Below, piece after piece: positions 9,126 through 17,511 of a stretch of DNA of 64,000 nt. How positions within the stretch are numbered: position 1 is the stretch's first letter; the number at the start of each line of letters is the position of its first letter. The stretch is from Olsenella profusa DSM 13989 (lineage in GTDB: Bacteria; Actinomycetota; Coriobacteriia; Coriobacteriales; Atopobiaceae): the NCBI RefSeq assembly GCF_030811115.1, contig NZ_JAUSQK010000001.1, forward strand, positions 806,001-870,000, in the 5' to 3' direction. The notes beneath the pieces were generated by a model, which saw only the letters and a program-made list of their open reading frames with translations, was not told the origin of the DNA and made no database searches. The position numbers and the translations under genes are program-made.

Positions 9126-10016
9126 ATGAGGATTCTCGACTTTGGATCCCTCAACATAGACTACGTCTATGGCGTCGACCACATCGTCGCACCGGGGGAG
9201 ACGCTTGCCTCGACGCAGCGCAGCGTCTTCCCCGGCGGCAAGGGGCTCAACCAGGCCGTGGCGCTTGCCCGCGCGGGCGCGCGGGTATGGCAGGCGGGGA
9301 TGATGGGGCCCGAGGGGGGCCTGCTGCTGGACGTCTGCAGGGACGCAGGCGTCGACACGCACCTCGTCGCCCGCAGCGATGTTGCCACGGGGCACACGGT
9401 CATACAGGTGGATGCGAAGGGGCAGAACTGCATCCTGCTCTATGGGGGCGCCAATCGGCAGGTGGACGAGGGCTACGTGGATCAGGTGCTCGCGCAGTTC
9501 TCGGCGGGGGACTACCTCGTCCTCCAGAACGAGATCTCGTGCCTCGCCTACCTTGTGGATCGCGCGGGCGCCTTGGGCATGAAGGTCATCCTGAACCCCT
9601 CGCCGTACGATGACGCGCTGCGCACTGTCGACCTGGGCAAGGTGTCACTGTTCATCCTCAACGAGATCGAGGGGGCACAGATCTCGGGTGGCTCGACGGA
9701 TCCGGCCGATGTGCTTGGGCGACTGGGGGAGCAGTACCCCCAGGCCGAGGTGGTCCTCACCCTCGGCGCCAGGGGATCGGTGTATCAGTGTGGCGGGCAT
9801 CGCTATGAACAGGGCATCTTCGAGGTTGAGGTCATCGACACCACCGCTGCGGGGGATACGTTCACGGGTTACTTCGTGTGGGCGCGAAGCGTTGGCAAGC
9901 CCGTGCAGGAGGCCCTGGCGCTGGCTGCCAAGGCGTCTGCGATGGCGGTGTCGCAGCAGGGGGCGGCGCCGTCCATTCCCACGATGGAGCAGGTCCGGGC
10001 AAGCCCGCTGGGCTAG
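9126..10016 (+). CDS. rbsK: Ribokinase-family carbohydrate kinase (PfkB family)
   Basis: A 296-residue PfkB-family kinase. It shows the N-terminal PGGKGLNQAVALARAGA signature and the C-terminal DTTAAGDTFTGYF anion-hole and catalytic-Asp motif. The neighbouring rbsD and ribose-type transporter make ribokinase the best guess, but PfkB substrate specificity cannot be settled from motifs. Its 3' end overlaps by four bases the 3' end of the opposed membrane-protein gene. Confidence 0.85.
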   Translation: MRILDFGSLNIDYVYGVDHIVAPGETLASTQRSVFPGGKGLNQAVALARAGARVWQAGMMGPEGGLLLDVCRDAGVDTHLVARSDVATGHTVIQVDAKGQNCILLYGGANRQVDEGYVDQVLAQFSAGDYLVLQNEISCLAYLVDRAGALGMKVILNPSPYDDALRTVDLGKVSLFILNEIEGAQISGGSTDPADVLGRLGEQYPQAEVVLTLGARGSVYQCGGHRYEQGIFEVEVIDTTAAGDTFTGYFVWARSVGKPVQEALALAAKASAMAVSQQGAAPSIPTMEQVRASPLG

Positions 10017-10702
10017 CGCCTGTGCCTGTGGGGCAGCCTCGACGGCCTGGGGTTGTTGATGCGCTCCGCCTTGGCGTTGGCGATCCGTTGTCGGGAGGTG
10101 CGAAACCCCTCTGCGGCCTCGGGATGCTCGGCGGCAGCCCTGAAGCAGAGCACCAGGTAGACAAGGGCAAGCGCGAAGTTGAGGACGGAGAGGTACAGGG
10201 CGCCTCCCTCAAGGGAGAAGACGGCCGTGCTACCCGGGACCGTCATGAGCACGATGTCGAGGAAGGTGAAGAGAAGGGGAACGAACGCCCAGCCATGGGA
10301 CACGCGGGGGAGCCGGTCCGCGTCGACGCCCGCACGGATGCCCTCGACGGCGGTTGCCAGAAACGCCACCAGGCGCACGAGGGACATGAGGGTGTCCGAC
10401 TGACGGTAGCCAAAGAGGCTCCAGGCTCCAGTGCCTGCAGCAAGGTACGCGAACGACCATGCGACCAACAGGGTCGAGGCGACGATCAGCACGTTTTGGA
10501 AGCGGGAGCGCGCCGTGTGAAGGAGCACAACGAGCCTGTGGAACGACGAGTGGATGCTGGCTGACGAGCGCAGGCCGTGGTCAGTGGCCAGGGGCGAGGA
10601 GGGAGGCTCAACGCCATTGCCCGTTGCCATGATCCGCTCCCGCTCGAGCGCCCTCGTGGCGCGCAGTCTCCGTCGATGCGTGCGTCTGCTCTGTCGTGAC
10701 AT
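10013..10702 (-). CDS. Hypothetical membrane protein
   Basis: I do not recognise the family. From ATG 10702 (weak AAGGGAG site) it encodes 229 residues: a basic N-terminus (SRQSRRTHRRR), then four hydrophobic segments (starting around NVLIVASTLLVAW, VRLVAFLATAV, WAFVPLLFTFL and LSVLNFALALVY) and a basic tail rich in His and Arg. ATG 10630 is an alternative start. It reads against the sugar operon and separates the ribokinase from the FGGY kinase gene, so it is probably not part of that pathway. Confidence 0.55.
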   Translation of the reverse strand: MSRQSRRTHRRRLRATRALERERIMATGNGVEPPSSPLATDHGLRSSASIHSSFHRLVVLLHTARSRFQNVLIVASTLLVAWSFAYLAAGTGAWSLFGYRQSDTLMSLVRLVAFLATAVEGIRAGVDADRLPRVSHGWAFVPLLFTFLDIVLMTVPGSTAVFSLEGGALYLSVLNFALALVYLVLCFRAAAEHPEAAEGFRTSRQRIANAKAERINNPRPSRLPHRHRR

Positions 10703-10859
10703 GGGGCTCCCTTGGGCGTGGGTCGTGACGTCCTGCGTGTCGGGCGCCGGAGCGGTTGGTTCGATTCTAGGCAATTGTGGCACCACCGGGATGACGAACA
10801 CGCCCGGACAGGCATGCGCCATGCCCTGTGACAGGGAAGGGACAAGGGAGGAAAGCCCC

Positions 10860-12338
10860 ATGGCCTCGTACGTTCTTGGCATCGACCAGAGCACGCAGGG
10901 AACCAAGTCGCTGCTCTTTGATGGGAAGGGGTCGCTCGTGGCCCGCGCCGACCGGCCTCACCGACAGATCGTGAGCGACCGAGCTTGGATCGAGCACGAT
11001 GCGGAGGAGATCTACGCCAACGTGCTCGCCACTGTGGCCGACGTCGTAGCACGGGCCGCCATCGACAAGGGCGACATCCGTGGCGTGGGCATCTCCAACC
11101 AGCGCGAGACGTCGCTCGTGTGGGATGTCGGTGGCGCGCCGCTTGCACGCGCCATCGTCTGGCAGGACGCCCGTGCCGAGGACGTGTGCGAACGGCTGCG
11201 TCGCCAGGGCATGGCCGAGCTCGTGCGCGTGCAGACGGGCATAGAGCTCTCGCCCTACTTCCCGGCCGCCAAACTCGCGTGGCTCCTGGAGAACGTGCCC
11301 GCCGCCTCCCATGCGTTGGCCAGGGGGGAGCTGCGCCTGGGCACCGTGGACACCTACCTCCTGTATCGCCTGACGGGAGGGGCCGCCTACAGGACGGACT
11401 ACTCCAACGCCTCGCGCACCGAGCTCTTCGACATCTCCCGGCTGGCGTGGAGCGAGGAGCTGTGCGATGCCTTCGGTGTGCCCGCCTCCGTGCTGGCGGA
11501 GGTCTGTGACTCCGATGCCGACTTCGGCATGACCGACTTCGAGGGCTACCTCGATGCGCCCATTCCCATCCATGGCATCCTGGGCGACTCGCACGGCGCC
11601 CTGTTCGCCCAGGGGTGCGTGAGGGCGGGCATGGTTAAGGCCACCTATGGCACGGGCTCGTCCGTCATGATGAACGTGGGCGAGAGCCCCGTGCGCTCGG
11701 GGAGTGGGCTCGTCTCGTCCCTGGCCTGGAAGCTGAACGGTACGGTCAGCTACGTGCTCGAGGGCAACGTCAACTACGCCGGTGCCGTCATCACCTGGCT
11801 CAAGGACGACCTGGGGCTCATTCGATCCGCCGATGAGACGGAGGCGCTGGCCCGGGCGGCCGCCGAGGGCGACCGTTCCTATCTGGTGCCGGCCTTTACG
11901 GGCCTGGGTGCCCCCTACTGGGACAGCGATGCCACGGGCGCGCTCGTGGGTATGACGCGCACCACGCACAGGGCGGAGGTGGTTCGTGCCGCCCTCGATT
12001 GCATCGCCTACCAGATCACGGACGTCCTCAAGGCCATGGAGGCGGACGCCGGCCTGCGGATAGGCGAGCTTCGCGTGGATGGAGGTCCCACCCACAACGG
12101 GTACCTCATGCAGTTCCAGAGCGACATGGCGCGCCGCCCCGTTGCCGTCTCTCCTACCGAGGAGCTCTCGGGCATGGGGGCGGCGTATGCGGCTGGCTGT
12201 GGTATGGGGGTCTACGATGCGGCCACGCTCTTTCGGGGCATCGAGTGCAGACGCTACGTGCCTCTGCGGGACGAGAGATGGGTGAAGGAGCGGTATGAGG
12301 GCTGGAAGCACGCCGTCTCCACGGTGCTCTCGGACTGA
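10860..12338 (+). CDS. FGGY-family carbohydrate kinase (glycerol-kinase-like)
   Basis: A 492-residue FGGY kinase. The N-terminal ATPase fold begins YVLGIDQSTQGTKSLLFD, followed by GISNQRETSLVWD and IVWQDAR. The C-terminal half has GLGAPYWDSDATGALVGM and VDGGPTHNGYLMQFQSD. The sequence is closest in style to glycerol kinase, but EGNVNYAGAVITWL and the sugar-operon context also suit a pentulose or apulose kinase. Start 10860 follows GGGAGGAAAG. I keep the substrate open. It would supply the ketose phosphate for the nearby transketolase. Confidence 0.85.
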   Translation: MASYVLGIDQSTQGTKSLLFDGKGSLVARADRPHRQIVSDRAWIEHDAEEIYANVLATVADVVARAAIDKGDIRGVGISNQRETSLVWDVGGAPLARAIVWQDARAEDVCERLRRQGMAELVRVQTGIELSPYFPAAKLAWLLENVPAASHALARGELRLGTVDTYLLYRLTGGAAYRTDYSNASRTELFDISRLAWSEELCDAFGVPASVLAEVCDSDADFGMTDFEGYLDAPIPIHGILGDSHGALFAQGCVRAGMVKATYGTGSSVMMNVGESPVRSGSGLVSSLAWKLNGTVSYVLEGNVNYAGAVITWLKDDLGLIRSADETEALARAAAEGDRSYLVPAFTGLGAPYWDSDATGALVGMTRTTHRAEVVRAALDCIAYQITDVLKAMEADAGLRIGELRVDGGPTHNGYLMQFQSDMARRPVAVSPTEELSGMGAAYAAGCGMGVYDAATLFRGIECRRYVPLRDERWVKERYEGWKHAVSTVLSD

Positions 12339-12390
12339 CGGATTGTGCTCCCAGGGTCGGTGTTGTCGGTCAGCCCAACCTCGCAACCTT

Positions 12391-12494
12391 CCAACCAACC
12401 GAACATGCGAGCACTCAAATTGCTCGCTTTCCGCGCGAATCCTGGGCAGACGTGGGACAGGCGGACAAGGGGACCCACAGGTCGTGCGGTTCGG
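12391..12494 (+). repeat. Intergenic repeat element, copy A
   Basis: About 104 bases related to copies at 19457 and 20301. Shared words include GCACTCAAATTGCTCGCT (with copy C) and CGCGAATCCTGGGCA (with copy B). The ends resemble imperfect inverted repeats: ACCGAACATG at the left, and CGTGCGGT at the right, which is the complement of ACCGCACG. No coding potential is evident. It follows the FGGY kinase gene and precedes the murQ remnant. Confidence 0.7.
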
Positions 12495-12522
12495 ACGGAG
12501 TCCGGCCTCTGTCGTCAGAGCC

Positions 12523-13067
12523 TCACAGGGCCTGACGCACATGTCCTTCGGCCTTGTCGAAGGCGCGGGGGGCCTCTCCGGCGCCACAATCGAGGAGCAG
12601 CATCATGATGGCCGGCTTCATGCCACCCTTGGCTTCGCCGAGCTTCCTGCTCGCAACGTCCTCCGTGCAGGAACACGCCTCGCATACGATCCGCTTGACG
12701 CGCGTCGATCCGGTGAGGACCTCGGGCCCTGTGATTGCCTCGATGGCCAGATCCACCTTGCGGGAGATGCGGGGACCCGGGTTGCAGGAGACGGCGACCG
12801 TCCTGCTCCCGCAGCTGCGGACGTAACGCAGCGCGCCCACGACGTAGGGCCGCACCCGCTCGCCGCCAACCCGATGACGATGTCCCGCTCGCTCACGTCA
12901 TGCGCCTTGGGGTCGCTCGCGCCATCGGCCTCGGAGTCCTCGGCTCCCTCCTGAGTCCTCACGAAGGCATGCTCCCCGCTGGCGATGAGATCCACCACCA
13001 GGCCAGGCGAGACGCCAAAGGTGGGTGGGCATTCCACCGCATCGAGCAGGCCGAGCCTCCCGCTCAT
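12523..13067 (-). pseudogene. murQ: murQ remnant (N-acetylmuramic acid 6-phosphate etherase), broken
   Basis: Two adjoining leftward frames together match MurQ. The first (from 13067) reads SGRLGLLDAVECPPTFGV, then a GAEDS segment and VIGLAASG. The second (to 12523) continues PYVVGALRYV, SCNPGPRIS and GPEVLTGSTRVK. The frame is lost near 12857, fixable by one base. About 60 N-terminal residues expected before SGRLG are missing, and roughly 45 residues are missing between GSTRVK and RIVCEA, after which the normal C-terminus (KPAIMMLLLDC, GHVRQAL) resumes. MurQ removes lactate from MurNAc-6-phosphate. Three independent lesions make a functional product very unlikely. Its apparent ATG overlaps the stop of the PTS IIA gene. 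Confidence 0.85.
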
Positions 13068-13396
13068 GCCGTCTCCTTCCGGTCCTCTGCGCGGAGCCGA
13101 TAGAGCTCCATCAGCTCCTGGATGAGCTCGAGGGCCAGGATCGAGGTCATGAGGTGGTCCTGCGAGTGCACGAGGAGGATGTCGAGGGTCATGCTTTCTC
13201 CGCGCGCGGCGCGTGTGATGAGGCTCGTCTGGATGTTGTGGGCCTTGTCCAGAGCGGACTGCGCCTCACCGAGCAGAGAGGAGGCTACCTCGAAGTCCCC
13301 CTCCTTGGCGCTACCGAGGGCCTCGTACGCCTTGCTCCGGGCCTCTCCCGACATCGCGATGATCTCGAACGATGTCTGGACGCTCTCCTCGTCCAT
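13064..13396 (-). CDS. PTS lactose/cellobiose-family EIIA component
   Basis: A 110-residue all-helical EIIA of the lactose/cellobiose (LacF/CelC) type. FEIIAMSGEARSKAYEAL, the central ALDKAHNIQTSLI and LLVHSQDHLMTSILALEL are typical; the His in VHSQDHL is the expected phosphorylation region. It reads leftwards, away from the regulator-IIB-IIC operon at 13765, which holds its probable partners. The next gene downstream is the murQ remnant, overlapping by ATGA. Start 13396 is preferred because family members begin close to this point. Confidence 0.9.
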   Translation of the reverse strand: MDEESVQTSFEIIAMSGEARSKAYEALGSAKEGDFEVASSLLGEAQSALDKAHNIQTSLITRAARGESMTLDILLVHSQDHLMTSILALELIQELMELYRLRAEDRKETA

Positions 13397-13764
13397 GCAA
13401 ACCCCCTTCGGTTGCGGCTCCCTGTGCTGAGACGAGGATACGCATCGCCCCCACGGCGGACAAACGCCACCTAACAGGTGGACAGGGGTGGCGCGCACTT
13501 CGCTCCCAGGTGCCTGTCCTCGCGAGTGAGAGAGAAAGGCCACAGATGGATGCAGGTGCTCAGTGGGCACATGGAGCCTTCTTTCCCGAGTGCCCGCCTA
13601 GTGGGTGCCGTGCGGTCTGACACGTTTTGCGGCCTCCCGGTCCCGCTCGCCGACAAGGGCGTGCCGTCCGAATGTCTTCCGTTCCAAAATTGAAATTAAA
13701 TACCTGAAATTAAGAATTGTCGTGACGCAATAATTCCATATAGGTACAACAGTAGGGACAAGCC
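13397..13764. promoter_or_regulatory. Divergent control region of the MurNAc-type PTS locus
   Basis: A 368-base gap between the PTS IIA gene (leftward) and the RpiR regulator gene (rightward). Bases 13680-13760 are strikingly AT-rich. They contain a direct repeat TGAAATTAA at 13691-13699 and 13705-13713 (14-base period), then AATTGTCG and CATATAGG, which could be a weak -35/-10 pair for the regulator operon. These are candidate RpiR-type operators. The rest (13397-13680) shows no convincing gene or hairpin. Confidence 0.45.
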
Positions 13765-14610
13765 ATGGATGGACGTGACGTCATGGTCCTTTTAAAAGAG
13801 AATAGAGATAGAGCAACGACCTCGGAGCGCAATGCCATCGACTACATCCTCGCACATGCGGAGGATGTGATGGGGATGAGCATCCATCAGCTTGCGGACG
13901 CCTCGTTCGTCTCCCCATCCACCATCTCGCGCCTCTGCCGGCACCTGGGTCTTGGCGGCTATCGGCAGTTCCAGAGCTCGCTCGTCTTCGAGCTGGCGAG
14001 GCGGCGAGACAGTGAGCGTACGTCCATTGGGGACATCAGTCCCAAGGATTCGGTACGGCAGAGCATCTTCAAGGTGACCAGAAAGAACATCGAGTCCCTG
14101 ACCATCACGGAGAAGCTCAATGACCCCGACACCATCGAGTCGTGCGTGGCCCTCATGGGGCAGGCGTGCAGCATCAGCCTGTTTGGCCTGGGCTCCTCCC
14201 TGCTGAGCGCCCGGGACCTGTACTACAAGCTCATTCGTGCCAACGTGCGCTGCAACGTCTGTGACGACTGGCACGCCCAGCTCGTGTGCGCCACGAACAT
14301 GGGGTCTGAGGACCTTGCGATTGCATTCAGCTACTCGGGGCTCACGCACGAGGTCATCGAGTGCTCGCGGAGGGCCAAGGGACGCGGCGCGTCCCTCATC
14401 GCCATCACGCGGGCCGCTCACGACTCGGAGCTTGTCCGCCTGGCCGACCAGACGCTCTACGTCGCCTCGACGGAGCCCATCTTTCGAAGCTCGGCGAGCG
14501 CGTCGCGCATCTCGCAGCTGGACATCGTGGACATCCTCTTCGCGGTGTACGTGAGCAGGAACTTCCAGCGTTGCTCTGAGTGGTTTGATCGCAACTACAT
14601 CGAGAAGTGA
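13765..14610 (+). CDS. RpiR-family transcriptional regulator (MurR-like)
   Basis: A 281-residue RpiR-type protein. The N-terminal helix-turn-helix spans about residues 20-75 (SIHQLADASFVSPSTISRLC), and a SIS sugar-phosphate-binding domain follows (LFGLGSSLLSARDLYYKL, FSYSGLTHEVI). It leads the PTS-mupG-kinase operon and faces the IIA/murQ unit, the arrangement of MurR regulators that sense MurNAc-6-phosphate. The ligand is therefore inferred, not read. Start 13765 follows a modest GTAGGGAC site; codon 13780 is possible. Confidence 0.88.
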   Translation: MDGRDVMVLLKENRDRATTSERNAIDYILAHAEDVMGMSIHQLADASFVSPSTISRLCRHLGLGGYRQFQSSLVFELARRRDSERTSIGDISPKDSVRQSIFKVTRKNIESLTITEKLNDPDTIESCVALMGQACSISLFGLGSSLLSARDLYYKLIRANVRCNVCDDWHAQLVCATNMGSEDLAIAFSYSGLTHEVIECSRRAKGRGASLIAITRAAHDSELVRLADQTLYVASTEPIFRSSASASRISQLDIVDILFAVYVSRNFQRCSEWFDRNYIEK

Positions 14611-14655
14611 GTTGATAGGGCATCCCATGAGGTGGGGGCCAGAGAGGGGCGTGTC

Positions 14656-14958
14656 ATGGAGTACAGGATTCTGCTCGTGTGCTCCGGCGGTATGTCGACG
14701 TCGGTGCTCATGGACAAGATGCAGAGGTACGCGACGGAGCATGACGTCGTGATCAAGGTGGATGCCTGCGGAACGAGCAACTATGCCGACGAGGCAGCGG
14801 ATTACGACATCATCCTCCTGGGCCCCCAGGTCGCCTATCGCAAGGCGCAGATCGCGGGGACCGTGGACGTCCCGGTCGTGCCGATCGCACCGCGGGACTA
14901 TGCGTTCGGCAACGTCGAGAACATCCTCACGCAGGTGGACAAGGTCCTTGAGGGGTAG
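14656..14958 (+). CDS. PTS lactose/cellobiose-family EIIB component
   Basis: A 100-residue EIIB. The phospho-accepting cysteine is in the N-terminal ILLVCSGGMSTSVLMDKM loop near residue 9, followed by VDACGTSNY and LLGPQVAYRK. It lies between the RpiR regulator and the IIC permease; the matching IIA is divergent at 13064. Start 14656 follows AGAGAGGGGC. Confidence 0.93.
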   Translation: MEYRILLVCSGGMSTSVLMDKMQRYATEHDVVIKVDACGTSNYADEAADYDIILLGPQVAYRKAQIAGTVDVPVVPIAPRDYAFGNVENILTQVDKVLEG

Positions 14959-15012
14959 CCACTGCGGGGACGGCCATCGCATTCGCACGCTCACCCACAA
15001 CAAGGAGGGGAT

Positions 15013-16311
15013 ATGGACGCGTTTCAAAAGTTCCTAGAGGACAAGCTGGGGCCAGCCATGAGCAAGTTCGGGTCGAACAGGTACCTGCTTGCCGTCCGCG
15101 ATGGCGTCATCGCCGCCCTGCCGCTCATCATCGTCGGGTCGTTCTTTCTCATCATCGCCAACCCGCCGCTGCCCCAGAGCTGGGGGCTCTACCAGTTCCT
15201 CACGGCTAACGCCGCCACGATACTGCTTCCCTACCGCGTGACCATGTACATCATGTCGCTCTATGCGGTCTTTGGCATGGGCAACAGCCTTGCCAGGTCC
15301 TACGACCTTGATGGCCTCTCGGGTGGTGTGATGTCCGTCATGGCCTTCCTGCTCACCATCAAGCCCGTCAACGTGAGCGCGGACGCCAACGCGGGGATCG
15401 CCGGCTTCGTGCTCCCCATGTCGTCTCTGGGCAGTGCCGGCCTCTTCGTGGGCATCATCGTCACCTTCATCGCCATCAACATCTTCCGCCTTACCCAGAG
15501 CTCCCGGTTCCACATCACCATGCCCGAGCAGGTGCCTCCCTCGGTCTCCCGCTCCTTCGAGGCGCTCACGCCCACGCTGCTGGTGATGCTGCTCATCGGT
15601 TCCATCACGTACTTCCTGGGCTTCAACTGGAGCGGGGCCATCACGGCCATCGTCACGCCCCTCGTCACCGCCACCGACACGCTGCCCGGTGTGCTGCTCG
15701 TGTGCTTTCTGACCTGCTTCTTCTGGTTCTTCGGCATCCATGGCGCCTCGATCGTGGGTTCCATCGCGCGTCCCCTCTGGCTCACCCTGCTCGAGCAGAA
15801 CGCCAATGCCGCAGCCTCCGGCGTGGCCGGGACCGCCCTTCCCGCGATTGGCCCCGAGCCGTTCTACCAATGGTTCATCTGGATCGGTGGCGCGGGCTGC
15901 ACCATCGGTCTGGCCATCCTCCTGGTGAGCGTGTGCAAGTCGAAGTACCTCAAGGATCTTGGGCGCATCTGTGTCGCGCCGGCCCTCTTCAACATCAACG
16001 AGCCCCTCATGTTCGGCGCGCCCGTGGTGCTCAACCTCACGTTGGCCATCCCCTTCGTCCTCACGCCGATGATCTGTGCCATCATCGCATGGGTTGCCAC
16101 GAGCCTCGGCCTGGTGAGCCGTGTGATCATCACCGCTCCGTGGACCCTGCCCGGACCCATCGGGGCCTATCTGGCGACGGGTGGAGACTGGCGTGCCGCC
16201 GTACTGTGCTGCATCCTCATCGCGGTTTCGGCGGTGTGCTACCTTCCGTTCGTGAAGATCTACGACAAGCAGTTCCTTGCCCAGGAGCAGGTGGAGGAGC
16301 CGCAGGAGTAG
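15013..16311 (+). CDS. PTS lactose/cellobiose-family EIIC permease
   Basis: A 432-residue polytopic membrane protein of the lactose/cellobiose EIIC family. The N-terminus (DKLGPAMSKFGSNRYLLAVRDG) is typical, with about ten hydrophobic segments, FFWFFGIHGASIVGSI and the substrate-loop motif FNINEPLMFGAPVVLN. With the neighbouring IIA and IIB it makes a complete PTS. Its linkage to mupG suggests transport and phosphorylation of MurNAc-GlcNAc or a related amino-sugar disaccharide. A different beta-linked disaccharide cannot be excluded. Start 15013 follows AAGGAGGGG. Confidence 0.93.
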   Translation: MDAFQKFLEDKLGPAMSKFGSNRYLLAVRDGVIAALPLIIVGSFFLIIANPPLPQSWGLYQFLTANAATILLPYRVTMYIMSLYAVFGMGNSLARSYDLDGLSGGVMSVMAFLLTIKPVNVSADANAGIAGFVLPMSSLGSAGLFVGIIVTFIAINIFRLTQSSRFHITMPEQVPPSVSRSFEALTPTLLVMLLIGSITYFLGFNWSGAITAIVTPLVTATDTLPGVLLVCFLTCFFWFFGIHGASIVGSIARPLWLTLLEQNANAAASGVAGTALPAIGPEPFYQWFIWIGGAGCTIGLAILLVSVCKSKYLKDLGRICVAPALFNINEPLMFGAPVVLNLTLAIPFVLTPMICAIIAWVATSLGLVSRVIITAPWTLPGPIGAYLATGGDWRAAVLCCILIAVSAVCYLPFVKIYDKQFLAQEQVEEPQE

Positions 16312-16352
16312 AGGGGGTGGACTCGCGCCGCCGGACCACCAAACGTCCCATC

Positions 16353-16378
16353 AGGGCCCCAGGTATGTCCTGGGCCCT
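16353..16378 (+). other. Intercistronic hairpin between PTS IIC and mupG
   Basis: AGGGCCCCAGG, a five-base loop TATGT, then CCTGGGCCCT followed by only three T. The stem is strong but the T-run is short, so partial termination or a messenger-processing/stability hairpin is more likely than full termination. Confidence 0.5.
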
Positions 16379-16410
16379 TTGCATCTGCAGGTGACCAGGT
16401 CAGGAGGGAC

Positions 16411-17511
16411 ATGAAGCGCCTTGGCATCTCCATCTATCCTGAGAAGAGCGACCGCGACGAGCTGCTCGACTATATGGAGCGGTCCGCGAGGGCGGGATTC
16501 TCCCGCATCTTCAGCTGTCTGCTCTCGGTCGAGGACAGCCGCGAGAACGTGATGCGGGACTTCTCGGACATCAACCGTCGTGCCCATGAGCTGGGCTTCG
16601 AGGTCTTCCTCGACTGCGACCCCAAGACCTTCAGCAGGCTGGGCGTGTCCTACCAGGATCTCGCCTTCTTCAAGGATATCGGCGCGGACGGCATCCGCCT
16701 TGACATGGGCTTCACGGGTAGCGAGGAGTCGCTCATGACCTTCAACCCCGAGGGCCTCATGGTCGAGGTGAACATGAGCAACGACGTCCACTACATCGAC
16801 ACCATCATGGACTACCAGCCCGACCCCTCGCACCTGGTGGGCTGTCACAACTTCTACCCGCATGCCTACTCCGGCCTGGGGCTCGACCACTTCAATGCCT
16901 GCACGCGTCGCTTCAGATCGCATGGCCTGAGAACGGCGGCGTTCGTCACGTCGCAGGCATCGGGCACCTTTGGGCCTTGGCCGGTGACGGACGGTCTTCC
17001 CACGCTTGAGATGCACCGGCACCTGCCGCTCCATCTTCAGGTGGAGCACTACGTCTCCCTGGGCACCATCGACGACGTCATCATCTCCAACTGCTACCCC
17101 ACGCAGGAGGAGCTGGACCGCATAGGCACCCTGCCCAGGAACCTGGTGTCCTTTGGGGTCGCCCTCGCCCCGGGCCTTCCCGAGGTCGAGCGGTCCATCG
17201 TCCTGGATGAGCTGCACTTCAACCGAGGGGACGTGTCTGCGAACTTCCTCCGGTCCACGCAGAGCAGGGTGAAGTATCGGGGCCACCACTTTGCCGTGCT
17301 GGACGCACCCGAGGTCATCCGCCGCGGCGACGTGGTCATCGAGAGCAGCGAGTACGGCCACTATGCCGGCGAGCTGCAGGTTGCCCGCAGCGACATGCGC
17401 AACAGTGGCAGGAGCAGCGTCGTGGGGCATATCCCCGAGGAGGAGCACTTCCTCATCGACACGATCCGCCCCTGGCAGAAGTTCCGTTTCCACGAAGCGC
17501 AGGACGCATGA
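16411..17511 (+). CDS. mupG: DUF871 family protein, 6-phospho-N-acetylmuramidase (MupG-like)
   Basis: A 366-residue DUF871 protein. It has an N-terminal TIM-barrel domain (GISIYPEKSDRDEL, IRLDMGFTG, GCHNFYPHAYSGL, FVTSQASG) and a C-terminal cyclophilin-like domain from about residue 245 (ALAPGLPEVERSI, HFAVLDAPEVIRRGD). In Staphylococcus aureus MupG cleaves MurNAc-6-phosphate-GlcNAc in the cytoplasm after PTS uptake. The PTS upstream and amino-sugar kinase downstream support that role here. The stop overlaps the next start (ATGA). Confidence 0.83.
   Translation: MKRLGISIYPEKSDRDELLDYMERSARAGFSRIFSCLLSVEDSRENVMRDFSDINRRAHELGFEVFLDCDPKTFSRLGVSYQDLAFFKDIGADGIRLDMGFTGSEESLMTFNPEGLMVEVNMSNDVHYIDTIMDYQPDPSHLVGCHNFYPHAYSGLGLDHFNACTRRFRSHGLRTAAFVTSQASGTFGPWPVTDGLPTLEMHRHLPLHLQVEHYVSLGTIDDVIISNCYPTQEELDRIGTLPRNLVSFGVALAPGLPEVERSIVLDELHFNRGDVSANFLRSTQSRVKYRGHHFAVLDAPEVIRRGDVVIESSEYGHYAGELQVARSDMRNSGRSSVVGHIPEEEHFLIDTIRPWQKFRFHEAQDA

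Noticed and set aside
10860-12338. Firm call as glycerol kinase glpK
   Set aside because: The motifs resemble GlpK, but no glpF or glpD is nearby and the gene lies next to a pentose-type pathway, so the substrate is left open.
10767-12587. Leftward 606-residue open frame opposite the FGGY kinase
   Set aside because: The composition is that of an antisense frame; the rightward frame has all FGGY motifs.
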